This document shows positions 44,060 through 52,463 of a DNA stretch of 59,921 bases, in pieces (position 1 is the stretch's first letter; the number at the start of each line of letters is the position of its first letter). The DNA is from an uncultured Prevotella sp. (GTDB lineage Bacteria > Bacteroidota > Bacteroidia > Bacteroidales > Bacteroidaceae), in contig CAKQPF010000015.1 in NCBI GenBank assembly GCA_934256705.1, positions 1 to 59,921 on the forward strand, given 5' to 3'. Below the pieces are notes generated by a model. It saw nothing but the letters and a program-made list of their open reading frames with translations, ran no database searches and was not told the DNA's origin. The position numbers were made by a program, and so were the translations under genes.

Positions 44060-46120
44060 ATGATCAACAACCAACTTCTTCACCCTGAGAGTATAGTCAT
44101 CATCGGCGGGTCAAACAACAAGCACAAGCCCGGCGGTGCGATAGTGAGAAATATCCTGCAAGGAGGCTACAAGGGCATTCTGCGCATCGTAAACCCTAAG
44201 GAGGACGAGGTGCAGGGCATCAAGGCTTTCAATGACTGCAAAGTCCTGCCGCCCACAGACCTTGCCATCCTCGTCGTGGCTGCAAAGTATTGCCCCGACT
44301 ACGTGGAATACCTTGCCAGCGAGAAAGGCGTAAAGGCCTTCATCATCATCTCTGCCGGATTCGGAGAAGAGACACATGAAGGCGCGGAAATGGAAGACCG
44401 CATCCTCGCGTCATGCGAGAAATACGGCTGCGCCCTCATCGGTCCAAACTGTATCGGACTGATGAACTCATGGTATCACGGCGTGTTCACCAAGCCGATT
44501 CCCCAGCTGCGTCCCGACGGTGTCGATTTCATCTCCAGTTCGGGAGCCACTGCCGTCTTCATCCTTGAGTCGGCCGTGAGCAAAGGTCTGCCGTTCAATT
44601 CCGTATGGAGCGTAGGCAATGCCAAGCAGATAAACGTGGAGGAAGTGCTGCAGCACATGGACGAGACATTCGATCCTGCCCGTGATTCCCACATCAAACT
44701 GCTCTACATCGAGAATATCTCCGACCCTGACAAGCTCCTTTTCCATGCCAGTTCGCTCATACGAAAGGGCTGCCGCATCGCAGCCATCAAGTCTGGCAGT
44801 TCAGAGAGCGGATCAAGAGCGGCGAGCAGCCATACCGGAGCCATCGCGAGCAGCGACTCGGCAGTGGAAGCCCTGCTCAGAAAAGCAGGCATAGTGCGCT
44901 GCTTCTCCCGTGAGGAACTCACCACCGTGGGCTGCATCTTCACCCTGCCAAAGTTCTCGGGAAAGAACTTTGCCATCGTGACCCATGCCGGAGGACCGGG
45001 CGTAATGCTCACCGACGCATTGGCAAAGGGCGGACTGCAGGTGCCAAAGCTCGAAGGACCGATGGCGGAGGAACTGAAATCCCAGCTCTTCCCGGGCGCT
45101 GCCGTCTCCAATCCTATCGACATCCTTGCCACCGGCACGCCGGAGCATCTCGGCATTGCCATAGACTACTGCGAGAACAAATTCGACAACATCGACGCGA
45201 TATTCGTCATATTCGGCAGTCCGGGCCTCGTGCAGCTCTACGAAGCATACGACGTGCTCCACAAGAAGATACAGGAATGCAGGAAGCCGATATTCCCTAT
45301 CCTGCCGAGCATGAACACTGCCGGACCGGAAGTGGCGGAGTTCCTTGCCAAGGGACACGTCAATTTCGCTGACGAAGTGACCGTGGCAAACTGTCTCGTG
45401 CGCGTCATGAACACCCCAAGTCCGGCACCTTCCGAGCTGGAACTCTATGGAGTCGATGTGATAAAGATACGCAACATCATCGGTGGAATAAAGGAGTCAG
45501 GCTATCTCCCGCCGCATCTCGTGCGTGAGATATTCTCCTGCGCCGGCATACCTATGGTGCCTGAAAGCGTGTCAGCAGACAAGGAGGAACTGCTTGCCTT
45601 CGCCGAGAAGGTGGGATATCCAGTCGTGGCAAAGGTGGTAGGACCGGTCCACAAGAGCGATGTGGGCGGAGTATCGCTCAATATCCGCACCAAGGAGCAC
45701 CTCGCCATGGAAATCGACCGCCTGATGCAGATTCCTGATGCCACGGCAGTCATGGTGCAGAAGATGATAAAGGGCACCGAACTCTTCATCGGAGCGAAGT
45801 ATGAGCCGCGCTTCGGCCACATCGTGCTGTGCGGTCTCGGCGGCATATTCGTCGAAGTGCTCAAGGACGTGTCCAGCGGACTTGCCCCTCTCTCCGTCTC
45901 CGAAGCCGAGTCCATGATCCACAGTCTGCGAGGATATAAGATAATAAAAGGTACGCGCGGACAGAAAGGCATAAATGAGCACAAGTACATGGAGATCATC
46001 GTGCGCCTCTCCACCATCCTCCGCTTCGCCACGGAGATAAAGGAGATGGACATCAATCCGCTCCTTGCCGATGCCGACAACGTCGTGGCAGTGGATGCCC
46101 GCATCCGGCTGGAGAAGTGA
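44060..46120 (+). CDS. ADP-forming acetate/acyl-CoA synthetase, fused alpha and beta subunits
   Basis: 686 residues. Order: CoA-binding Rossmann domain (VIIGGSNNKHKPGGAIVRNIL), succinyl-CoA ligase-like domain (DFISSSGATAVFILESAV) with the phosphorylated-His loop SSHTGAIASSD, and a C-terminal ATP-grasp domain (VAKVVGPVHKSDVGGVSLNI, IKGTELFIGAKYEPRFG, EIKEMDINPLLAD). It makes ATP from acyl-CoA plus ADP and phosphate, or activates acids, in fermentative metabolism. Alpha and beta fusion is common in bacteria. It is transcribed alone with high-GC codon use compared with the capsule region. Confidence 0.93.
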   Translation: MINNQLLHPESIVIIGGSNNKHKPGGAIVRNILQGGYKGILRIVNPKEDEVQGIKAFNDCKVLPPTDLAILVVAAKYCPDYVEYLASEKGVKAFIIISAGFGEETHEGAEMEDRILASCEKYGCALIGPNCIGLMNSWYHGVFTKPIPQLRPDGVDFISSSGATAVFILESAVSKGLPFNSVWSVGNAKQINVEEVLQHMDETFDPARDSHIKLLYIENISDPDKLLFHASSLIRKGCRIAAIKSGSSESGSRAASSHTGAIASSDSAVEALLRKAGIVRCFSREELTTVGCIFTLPKFSGKNFAIVTHAGGPGVMLTDALAKGGLQVPKLEGPMAEELKSQLFPGAAVSNPIDILATGTPEHLGIAIDYCENKFDNIDAIFVIFGSPGLVQLYEAYDVLHKKIQECRKPIFPILPSMNTAGPEVAEFLAKGHVNFADEVTVANCLVRVMNTPSPAPSELELYGVDVIKIRNIIGGIKESGYLPPHLVREIFSCAGIPMVPESVSADKEELLAFAEKVGYPVVAKVVGPVHKSDVGGVSLNIRTKEHLAMEIDRLMQIPDATAVMVQKMIKGTELFIGAKYEPRFGHIVLCGLGGIFVEVLKDVSSGLAPLSVSEAESMIHSLRGYKIIKGTRGQKGINEHKYMEIIVRLSTILRFATEIKEMDINPLLADADNVVAVDARIRLEK

Positions 46121-46187
46121 TGGTCGTGGTTTTGTTGTTTAGTTGTCTTGTTGTTTGGTTGTTTTGTTGTATGCAGCTATCACTCGA

Positions 46188-46364
46188 TCGCCAAACTTAC
46201 AATCCGTAACTTTTCCGCCCGTTTTGGTTAAAGAAAATATCGGAAAGCGCAGAAAAAGCCCCCTCTGTGCAATAGCATAGATATTACCCTCCAATAGCAT
46301 AGATATTGCATAGCAAAAGCATAGCTTTTACCCCGCAATATCTATGCTTTCATTTTGTAACTTC
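46188..46364 (-). repeat. interspersed repeat A, copy 2 (177 nt)
   Basis: Inverted, ungapped near-copy of 31511-31687; both lie in gaps, 14.5 kb apart. Confidence 0.9.
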
Positions 46365-46428
46365 ACGAACAGTCCGCCACTGTGTTGCCCGCGTTACCGG
46401 GCAATATAAAACAAACAAGCCGACAAGC

Positions 46429-46524
46429 ATTGTCTGGAAGACAATACAGAGCGTAGCGAGAGTAACCCGGGACGAAGTCTCGGGATTAAAACCGCATGAT
46501 GAGCGGCTGTCTGGAAGACAGTAC
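46429..46524 (-). repeat. interspersed repeat B, copy 2
   Basis: Reverse complement of the 17084-17178 type: TTGTCTGGAAGACAATAC, GAGCGTAGCGAGAGTAACCC, GGGACGAAGTCTCGGG, CTGTCTGGAAGACAGTACC. Confidence 0.8.
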
Positions 46525-46750
46525 CTATCTAATATAAAGCCCCCCTCCTGTCCCCCCTGGGGGAAGAAAGGTAAGGCACTGGCTATTTGGGGCTCAAGCT
46601 GACAATCAACAATAAAATATCAATAAACAGTCTTGTTATCTTGTTAAATGCTCAAACAACTAAACCACAAAACGACTAAACCACAAAACAACATGATTTT
46701 ATCTATTGATATTTTCCTTTTCCCAGCAAGACAGTCAACGGAAAACAAAT

Positions 46751-46792
46751 GAGCGCTGCAATCCAAACGAATCGCAGCGCTCTATTTTATTG
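46751..46792 (+). terminator. orphan terminator-like hairpin
   Basis: GAGCGCTGC (46751-46759) pairs with GCAGCGCTC (46774-46782), followed by TATTTTATTG. No gene ends nearby on the plus strand, so it may end an unrecognised small transcript or be a remnant. Confidence 0.45.
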
Positions 46793-47107
46793 ACTCTTCA
46801 AACAGAGTATTTATTCACGTTTGCCGACATAGTTAACAGTATATATAGGTAGTAGTAAGTTATAGTGGTCTCTTATGTATAAACCAGTGTTGCAGTAGTA
46901 TTATTTGGGGTAAACCAAGTTGGGTTTGTCGGAAAACATTTGCAAAGTTACAAAAAGATTGACGTAAATCAAAATATTTAGATACTTTTTTTGCAAAAAA
47001 CGAAAAAAAGTTTGTACTTTCTTGATTTTACGCTAAAAAACGTATAAAAATCGTTATTATTTCCTATTTTCTTGCCCTTAACTTTTCGTTTAATCGTTTA
47101 ATATATG

Positions 47108-47115
47108 TAATTTTG
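47108..47115 (+). promoter_or_regulatory. -7 box of the M16 protease gene
   Basis: TAATTTTG, 34 bases before the start codon; the upstream TTTTCG near 47083 is a weak -33 match. Confidence 0.5.
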
Positions 47116-47149
47116 CACACATATTAAAAAAAACAATAACAATCAACAG

Positions 47150-49960
47150 ATGAAAATCAAACATTTTCTGATGTTCGTCCTCGCAATGGTGGCGACATCG
47201 GCATTTGCACAGTCAATGCCAGAACTTCCGATGGACCCGGCTACACGCAAAGGCAAGCTGGCCAACGGACTTACTTACTACATCCGACACAATGAGTGGC
47301 CTGAGCACATGGCAAACTTCTACATCGCTCAGCGTGTGGGATCCATCCAGGAAGAAGAAGAGCAGCGCGGTCTGGCTCACTTCCTCGAACACATGGCATT
47401 CAACGGTTCTGAGAATTTCAAGAAAGTGGGAATCATCGACTGGTGCCGCGAGAAGGGAATCCAGTTCGGAAGCGACCTTAATGCCTATACTGGCGTTGAC
47501 CAGACTGTATATCGCGTCTGCAACGTGCCTACAGGCAACATACAGGTGCTCGACTCATGCCTCCTCATCCTCAAGGACTGGAGTAACGGACTCCTGCTCC
47601 AGGACAAGGAAATCGACAAGGAGCGCGGCGTAATCCACGCTGAATGGTCCATGAGAAACAGCGGACAGATGCGTCTCCTCGAACAGATGCTCCCTACGCT
47701 CTATCCTGGTTCACGCTGGGGAGTGCGTATGCCTATCGGCACTATGGAAGTGGTGGACAACTTCCCTTACGACGATCTCCGCAAATACTACAAGAAATGG
47801 TACCGTCCTGACAATCAGGCCATCATCGTAGTGGGCGACATCGATGTGGACCGCACTGAGCAGAAGATCAAGGAACTCTTCTCTTCCAACGTACTCCAGC
47901 CTAATGCCGCACAGGTGGAGAAGTTGCCTGTAGCCGACAACAACGAGCCTATCTACGCTGTAGGCAAGGACAAGGAAATCAACAGCAACTCCATCTCCGT
48001 TTACATGAAGACCGATCCATTCCCAATGGAGCTCAAGAATACTGCCGCTTACTATTTCCAGTCTTATGTCAACAGCCTCTTCGCAAGCATGATTTCTTCA
48101 CGCTTCGCTGAGCTCGCGCAGAAGCCTGAGTGCACTTTCCTCAGCGCAAGTGCCAACATCGGCGACTATATCCTCTCCAACACCAAGGCTGCCGTAGGTC
48201 TCGACGTATCTCCTAAGGAGGGAAAAGACCTCGAAGCCCTCGCTGACGCTACCAAGGAACTGATGCGTGTACGCCAGCATGGATTCACCGCAGGTGAGTT
48301 CGGACGTGCCAAGAGCGACTTCATCTCATGGGTGGAGAAAAGTTATTCCAACCGTGACAAGCGCGAAAACGACCGCTTCGGTGACGCTTGCCGCGACAAC
48401 TACCTCAACAACGAGCCTCTCGTGGACATGGATACCGAGTACGGTATCTGGAATCAGATAGACAAGAGCGTCACTCTCGACATGGTGAATGACTTCGTCA
48501 AGCAGATCATCAGCGTAAGCGACACCAACCTCGTGGTATTCGAATTTGCACAGGACAAGGAGGGACGCTTCGTTCCTACAGCTGACCAGCTCCGCAAGAC
48601 CTTCGAGACTGCACGCGCTGCACAGCTCGACCCGTGGAAGGACAACGTGAAGAACGAGCCTCTCATCGCACAGATGCCTAAGAAGGGCAAGATTGTCAAG
48701 ACTTCTGAAAACAAGGCTCTCGGATTCAAGGAGCTCAAGCTCAGCAACGGCGCTACAGTAGTTCTCAAGAAGACTGACTTCAAGGCTGACGAGGTAAGCA
48801 TGACTGCTACTGCCAGCGGCGGTACTGCTCTCTATGGCGAGAAGGACTATGCCAACATCAAGCTCGTGGACAACCTCTGCGGCATCAGTGCTCTCGGCAA
48901 CTTCACCATGAACGAACTCGGCAAGGCTCTTGCGGGAAAGAACTGCAACACAGGCTTCTCCATGAGCGGTTCAAAGACCTCTATCGCAGGTTCTACCACT
49001 CCTAAGGATATCGAGACCTTCCTCCAGCTCATCTATCTCCAGTTCACTGACGTGAGAAAGGATATGCAGTCTTACGAGCAGCTCATGACTTCTCTCAAGC
49101 AGGCTCTCCCTAACCGCGGCCTCAAGCCAGAGAGCGCATTCTCCGACTCTCTCCGCGCTGAGCTCAACAGTCACTCTCTCCGCAGCAAGCCTCTTGAGCT
49201 CGCTGACCTTGACAATGTGTCTTACGACCGCTGTCTCCAGATGGTCAAGGAGCGCACTGCCAACGCCGCAAACTTCACTTTCTTCTTCGTAGGTAACTAC
49301 GACGAGGCTACTCTCCTCCCTCTCATCGAGCAGTATATCGCTTCTCTCCCTGCAAAGAAGGCTGACAAGGTGACCAAGATCGACACCCGCACCTACTTCA
49401 AGGGTCAGAAGAAGAACGCTTTCACACGCAAGATGGAGACTCCACGCCCACAGGTAGGCAATATCTACTACTGCCCTATCGAGAACAACCTTGAGAACTC
49501 CGTAGTGATGGAGGTTGCCGGAGAAGTGGTTACAATGGAAATGCTCAATCAGGTACGTGAGGAAATGTCTGCCGCTTACAGCTGCGGTGCCGGCATCTCC
49601 ATGAGCCTCATGGCCGACAAGGCATACGCTATGCTCTCTTCCAGTGCTCCTATCTCCGAGCCTTCAAAGCTTGATGCTGCCGCTGAGCGCATGAAGAAGA
49701 TTGTGGCTGACGCTGCCAAGAGCGTGGATCCTGACAAGGTGAAGAAGGTGAAGGACAACATGCTCAAGTCTGCTGACATCGCATTCAAGAACAATGGTTT
49801 CTGGATGAGCGCCCTCATCAACTGGAAGGAGTATGGCATCGACATCTACACCGACTACAAGAAGACCATCGAAGGCGTAACTCCAGCCAAGGTTTCTGGT
49901 ATGATCAAGCGCATCGTTGATGGTGGCAACCACCTCGAGGTCGTAATGCGTCCGGAATAA
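47150..49960 (+). CDS. M16 family zinc metalloprotease (insulinase/pitrilysin-like), exported
   Basis: 936 residues: signal peptide (LMFVLAMVATSAFAQ), then two M16 halves. The N-terminal half has the inverted zinc motif H77-F-L-E80-H81 in GLAHFLEHMAFNGSENF and the downstream Glu in RGVIHAEWSMR. The C-terminal half (about 510-936) lacks the zinc motif and keeps the fold (NAANFTFFFVGNYDEATLLPLI, REEMSAAYSCG). This is the usual large single-chain Bacteroidetes periplasmic M16 enzyme that degrades peptides. Codon use is as strongly biased as in the OmpA gene, implying high expression. A strong terminator follows. Confidence 0.94.
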   Translation: MKIKHFLMFVLAMVATSAFAQSMPELPMDPATRKGKLANGLTYYIRHNEWPEHMANFYIAQRVGSIQEEEEQRGLAHFLEHMAFNGSENFKKVGIIDWCREKGIQFGSDLNAYTGVDQTVYRVCNVPTGNIQVLDSCLLILKDWSNGLLLQDKEIDKERGVIHAEWSMRNSGQMRLLEQMLPTLYPGSRWGVRMPIGTMEVVDNFPYDDLRKYYKKWYRPDNQAIIVVGDIDVDRTEQKIKELFSSNVLQPNAAQVEKLPVADNNEPIYAVGKDKEINSNSISVYMKTDPFPMELKNTAAYYFQSYVNSLFASMISSRFAELAQKPECTFLSASANIGDYILSNTKAAVGLDVSPKEGKDLEALADATKELMRVRQHGFTAGEFGRAKSDFISWVEKSYSNRDKRENDRFGDACRDNYLNNEPLVDMDTEYGIWNQIDKSVTLDMVNDFVKQIISVSDTNLVVFEFAQDKEGRFVPTADQLRKTFETARAAQLDPWKDNVKNEPLIAQMPKKGKIVKTSENKALGFKELKLSNGATVVLKKTDFKADEVSMTATASGGTALYGEKDYANIKLVDNLCGISALGNFTMNELGKALAGKNCNTGFSMSGSKTSIAGSTTPKDIETFLQLIYLQFTDVRKDMQSYEQLMTSLKQALPNRGLKPESAFSDSLRAELNSHSLRSKPLELADLDNVSYDRCLQMVKERTANAANFTFFFVGNYDEATLLPLIEQYIASLPAKKADKVTKIDTRTYFKGQKKNAFTRKMETPRPQVGNIYYCPIENNLENSVVMEVAGEVVTMEMLNQVREEMSAAYSCGAGISMSLMADKAYAMLSSSAPISEPSKLDAAAERMKKIVADAAKSVDPDKVKKVKDNMLKSADIAFKNNGFWMSALINWKEYGIDIYTDYKKTIEGVTPAKVSGMIKRIVDGGNHLEVVMRPE

Positions 49961-49998
49961 TCCCTGACACATTCATAACAATATCATAACTCAAAAAA

Positions 49999-50035
49999 GA
50001 GCCTCCCTGATTATTGCATCAGGGAGGCTCTTTTT
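49999..50035 (+). terminator. rho-independent terminator after the M16 gene
   Basis: GAGCCTCCCTGAT pairs perfectly with ATCAGGGAGGCTC around a six-base loop, followed by five T; an A-run before it could make it work in both directions. Confidence 0.9.
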
Positions 50036-50082
50036 AAAATGAAGACCCCCTCTTATCCCCCTGTGAGGGGGAGATAAGGTAA

Positions 50083-50196
50083 TAGGGAATAGAAAACAGG
50101 TAATAGGAGAATACACTTGCCAATCATGGTTTCTCGCTATGGAAAAATCTCAAGCGAATTAAGCTAATCTCCTATTACCTATTACCTATTACCTTA
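50083..50196. repeat. interspersed repeat E, copy 2
   Basis: TAATAGGGAATAGAAAACAG, then a core with TGGTTTCTCGCTATGG, then TCTCCTATTACCTATTACCT; inverted relative to 17217-17355. Confidence 0.6.
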
Positions 50197-50204
50197 TAAT
50201 TGCG

Positions 50205-50315
50205 TCAGCGCGATTTTTCACTCTTCACTTTTCACTTTTCACTAAAAGAAGAAAAGGTAACTCCTATTCTTCATTCTTCATTCTACATTCTTCATTTAGA
50301 ACATTCTTCATTTAA
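50205..50315. repeat. interspersed repeat C, copy 1
   Basis: GCGTCAGCGCGATTTTTCAC, a TTCACTTTTCAC microsatellite-like run, GAAGAAAAGGTAACTCC and TTCATTCTTCATT runs. Same architecture at 55384-55490. Together with repeat E it fills the 363-base gap before the RNase H gene. Confidence 0.7.
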
Positions 50316-50323
50316 TAAAACAA

Positions 50324-51040
50324 TCACTTCCTCCCAAAGTCAGCAGGTATCTCCCCCCAAGACTCGGTAGGCCATTTGATGACAGGATTGCAATAGCTAT
50401 TCTCTCGCAGCCATTTCTCGGCACGCTCTATCAGACGGTAAAGCTCAGCAGTCTTCTCATTGCGCACCAATGTCGTCTTGCAATGACGCTGTCTCACCCA
50501 CAACTGAGCATTCACGGAGTCACTATAGATAGGCATCTGGGTGAGGCCCTTCTGCTTCAGCAGCGCAAGCCCATGCACCAGAGCAAGGAATTCACCTATG
50601 TTGTTGGTGCCATACACCGGACCGAAATGGAATATCTCCCTGCCATTACCGAGATACACGCCCCTGTACTCCATCTTGCCGGGATTGCCCGAGCAAGCCG
50701 CATCCACGGCAATGCTGTCCATTATCACCCCTTTACAGCTGGCCCAGCGCAGCGTCTGAGGCACTTCCACGCCGCTATCGGAAGGCTTTTCCACAGCAGA
50801 AGAAGCCTTACCGGCATCGCCGGCAGACTTCTTCCCATCGGCAGCGGCACGCTCCTTCGCCATCTCGTAATAGGCATCCGCACCCATCTCATAGGCATCC
50901 TCCGCCTCTTCCATGGACTTGAACGACTTATATCGGGCATTGGAATAACCCTCCACTGCCTCCTGACAAGCTTCCCAAGTGGAGAATACGCCGCACGAAG
51001 CACCGTCCCACACTACGTAATATTTATCTTTCTTTGCCAT
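50324..51040 (-). CDS. rnhA: ribonuclease H1 with viroplasmin-type N-terminal domain
   Basis: 238 residues. The N-terminal 50 residues are a caulimovirus viroplasmin/hybrid-binding domain (KYYVVWDGASCGVFSTWEACQEAV). A charged linker follows, then a type I RNase H domain (SIAVDAACSGNPGKMEYRG, then GTNNIGEFLALVHGLALL and YSDSVNAQLWV) with the catalytic Asp-Glu-Asp positions. It removes RNA from RNA-DNA hybrids. A minus-strand promoter (TTTG at 51125-51122, 19-base spacer, TACCTTTG at 51102-51095) is back to back with that of the next gene. Confidence 0.93.
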   Translation of the reverse strand: MAKKDKYYVVWDGASCGVFSTWEACQEAVEGYSNARYKSFKSMEEAEDAYEMGADAYYEMAKERAAADGKKSAGDAGKASSAVEKPSDSGVEVPQTLRWASCKGVIMDSIAVDAACSGNPGKMEYRGVYLGNGREIFHFGPVYGTNNIGEFLALVHGLALLKQKGLTQMPIYSDSVNAQLWVRQRHCKTTLVRNEKTAELYRLIERAEKWLRENSYCNPVIKWPTESWGEIPADFGRK

Positions 51041-51094
51041 TATCTTTTCTTTTCATTGCGGCAGACAGTATCGTCCCACCGCTTTTTTGCCATG

Positions 51095-51125
51095 CAAAGG
51101 TAGAAGAAAATAGTAAAATAACAAA
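51095..51125 (-). promoter_or_regulatory. promoter of rnhA
   Basis: TTTG (51125-51122), 19-base spacer, TACCTTTG (51102-51095), divergent from the manC promoter. Confidence 0.6.
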
Positions 51126-51138
51126 GTTTTTCATTTGT

Positions 51139-51172
51139 TTTGTCCATACTTCCCTCTTTTTTTGTATCTTTG
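51139..51172 (+). promoter_or_regulatory. promoter of manC
   Basis: TTTG (51139-51142), 22-base spacer, TATCTTTG (51165-51172); leader about 60 bases. Confidence 0.55.
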
Positions 51173-51241
51173 CAACGGATAGACCCAAACCAGGGATGAT
51201 ACCGCAGCATCATCCTCCATCTACTAATAAAAACAGCAATA

Positions 51242-52321
51242 ATGACATACGCAATAATATTAGCAGGAGGAAAGGGCAGAAGACTGTGGCCCGTCAGCAG
51301 GCAGAATATGCCAAAACAGTTCATTGACTTCTTCGGCTTAGGCCGCACCCTACTCCAGCAGACCTTCGACAGAATGGCGAAAATAGTGCCTCAGGACAAT
51401 ATATTCGTCGTCACAAGGGAGGACTTCCAGGACATTGCAAGGCAGCAACTGCCTGACCTTCCGCCCTCAAACCTCATTCTCGAAACCATCAACCGCAACA
51501 CCGCCCCCGCCACTTTGCTCGCTCTGCGGAGCATACTCGCCAAGAGTTCGCAAGGCGATGACGGCATGAATGCACCGCTTTCCGTCCCTGAATGCGCTGA
51601 CAATGACCGCACGAGCGTGATCATCATACCGGCAGACCAGGTCATACTGCGTGAGGACAACTTCAAATGCGCCGTGCAGCGAGGCGCTTCCTTCGTCAAG
51701 GAGCACAACTGCGTGCTGACCATAGGTGTCACCCCGTCACGTCCTGAGCCGGGCTACGGATACATACAGAAGGGTGATGGCGAGAATGATTTCTATCGTG
51801 TCAAGTCATTTACGGAGAAACCCGACCGTGAGTTTGCCCGTATGTTTATCGATAGTGGAGAATGGCTGTGGAACACCAGCATCTATATGGCTTGCTTCCA
51901 CAAACTGAAAGACCATCTGGAGCGCATCCTCAATGCCGAGGGCAATCATGATTTCTCCAGCCTTCTCAATCTCTCGCTCGACATGGCGATACTGGAAAAG
52001 ATGGAGCACAAGGCGGTGATGCAGTGTGATTTCGGATGGGCTGACATCGGTACATGGCATGGCATCTACGAAGCCTTATCGACAGATGAGACTGACAATG
52101 TGGTGGTCAACACCCGTTCACGCATTCTGGCTGACGATTCCATGCACAATGTCGTGGCTCTCCCTGACGGTAAATTCGCTGTCCTCTCGGGGCTCAACGG
52201 ATATATCGTAGCGGAAAAGGGCGATGTCATCCTCGTATGCAAGAAGGAAGACTCATCCGCCAGCGTCAGAAAGCTCCTCTCACGCATCGAGAACGAGGAA
52301 GGACTGGAAGGCTACATCTGA
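51242..52321 (+). CDS. manC: mannose-1-phosphate guanylyltransferase
   Basis: 359 residues, the short form without the isomerase domain. The nucleotidyltransferase signature IILAGGKGRRLWPVSRQNMP with KQF is at the N-terminus, ADQVI follows a strand near residue 125, and the FTEKPD, NTSIYM and DFGWADIGTW motifs are all present. It makes GDP-mannose, a precursor for capsule, LPS or O-glycans. Not in the capsule locus, so it is probably a shared housekeeping supply. Confidence 0.93.
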   Translation: MTYAIILAGGKGRRLWPVSRQNMPKQFIDFFGLGRTLLQQTFDRMAKIVPQDNIFVVTREDFQDIARQQLPDLPPSNLILETINRNTAPATLLALRSILAKSSQGDDGMNAPLSVPECADNDRTSVIIIPADQVILREDNFKCAVQRGASFVKEHNCVLTIGVTPSRPEPGYGYIQKGDGENDFYRVKSFTEKPDREFARMFIDSGEWLWNTSIYMACFHKLKDHLERILNAEGNHDFSSLLNLSLDMAILEKMEHKAVMQCDFGWADIGTWHGIYEALSTDETDNVVVNTRSRILADDSMHNVVALPDGKFAVLSGLNGYIVAEKGDVILVCKKEDSSASVRKLLSRIENEEGLEGYI

Positions 52322-52463
52322 TGCCCCAAGCGAAACAAAAAATATCAATAAAAAAAAACAACAAAAAAAAGACACCGCAGTCCGATATTTTTCTATATTT
52401 TTATTTATTGATATTTTATCCCCACTCAGTTACAGCAATCACGAAACACTACAATTTAATAAA

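Larger units (their letters stand above)
46121..47149. other. repeat-filled intergenic region
   Basis: No gene seen over one kilobase. Contents in order: TTGTTGTTTGGTTG low-complexity (46130-46170), repeat A copy 2, repeat B copy 2, a C/G-run repeat fragment (46540-46600), CAACAA/ACCACAAAAC low-complexity (46640-46695), an orphan hairpin with T-rich tail (46751-46792), then an AT-rich run leading into the M16 gene promoter. Confidence 0.6.

Noticed and set aside
52224..52463. Upstream in-frame extension of the OPT transporter
   Set aside because: It overlaps the end of manC in another frame and is Lys/Ser-rich with no transporter character; the 52464 start fits the family.
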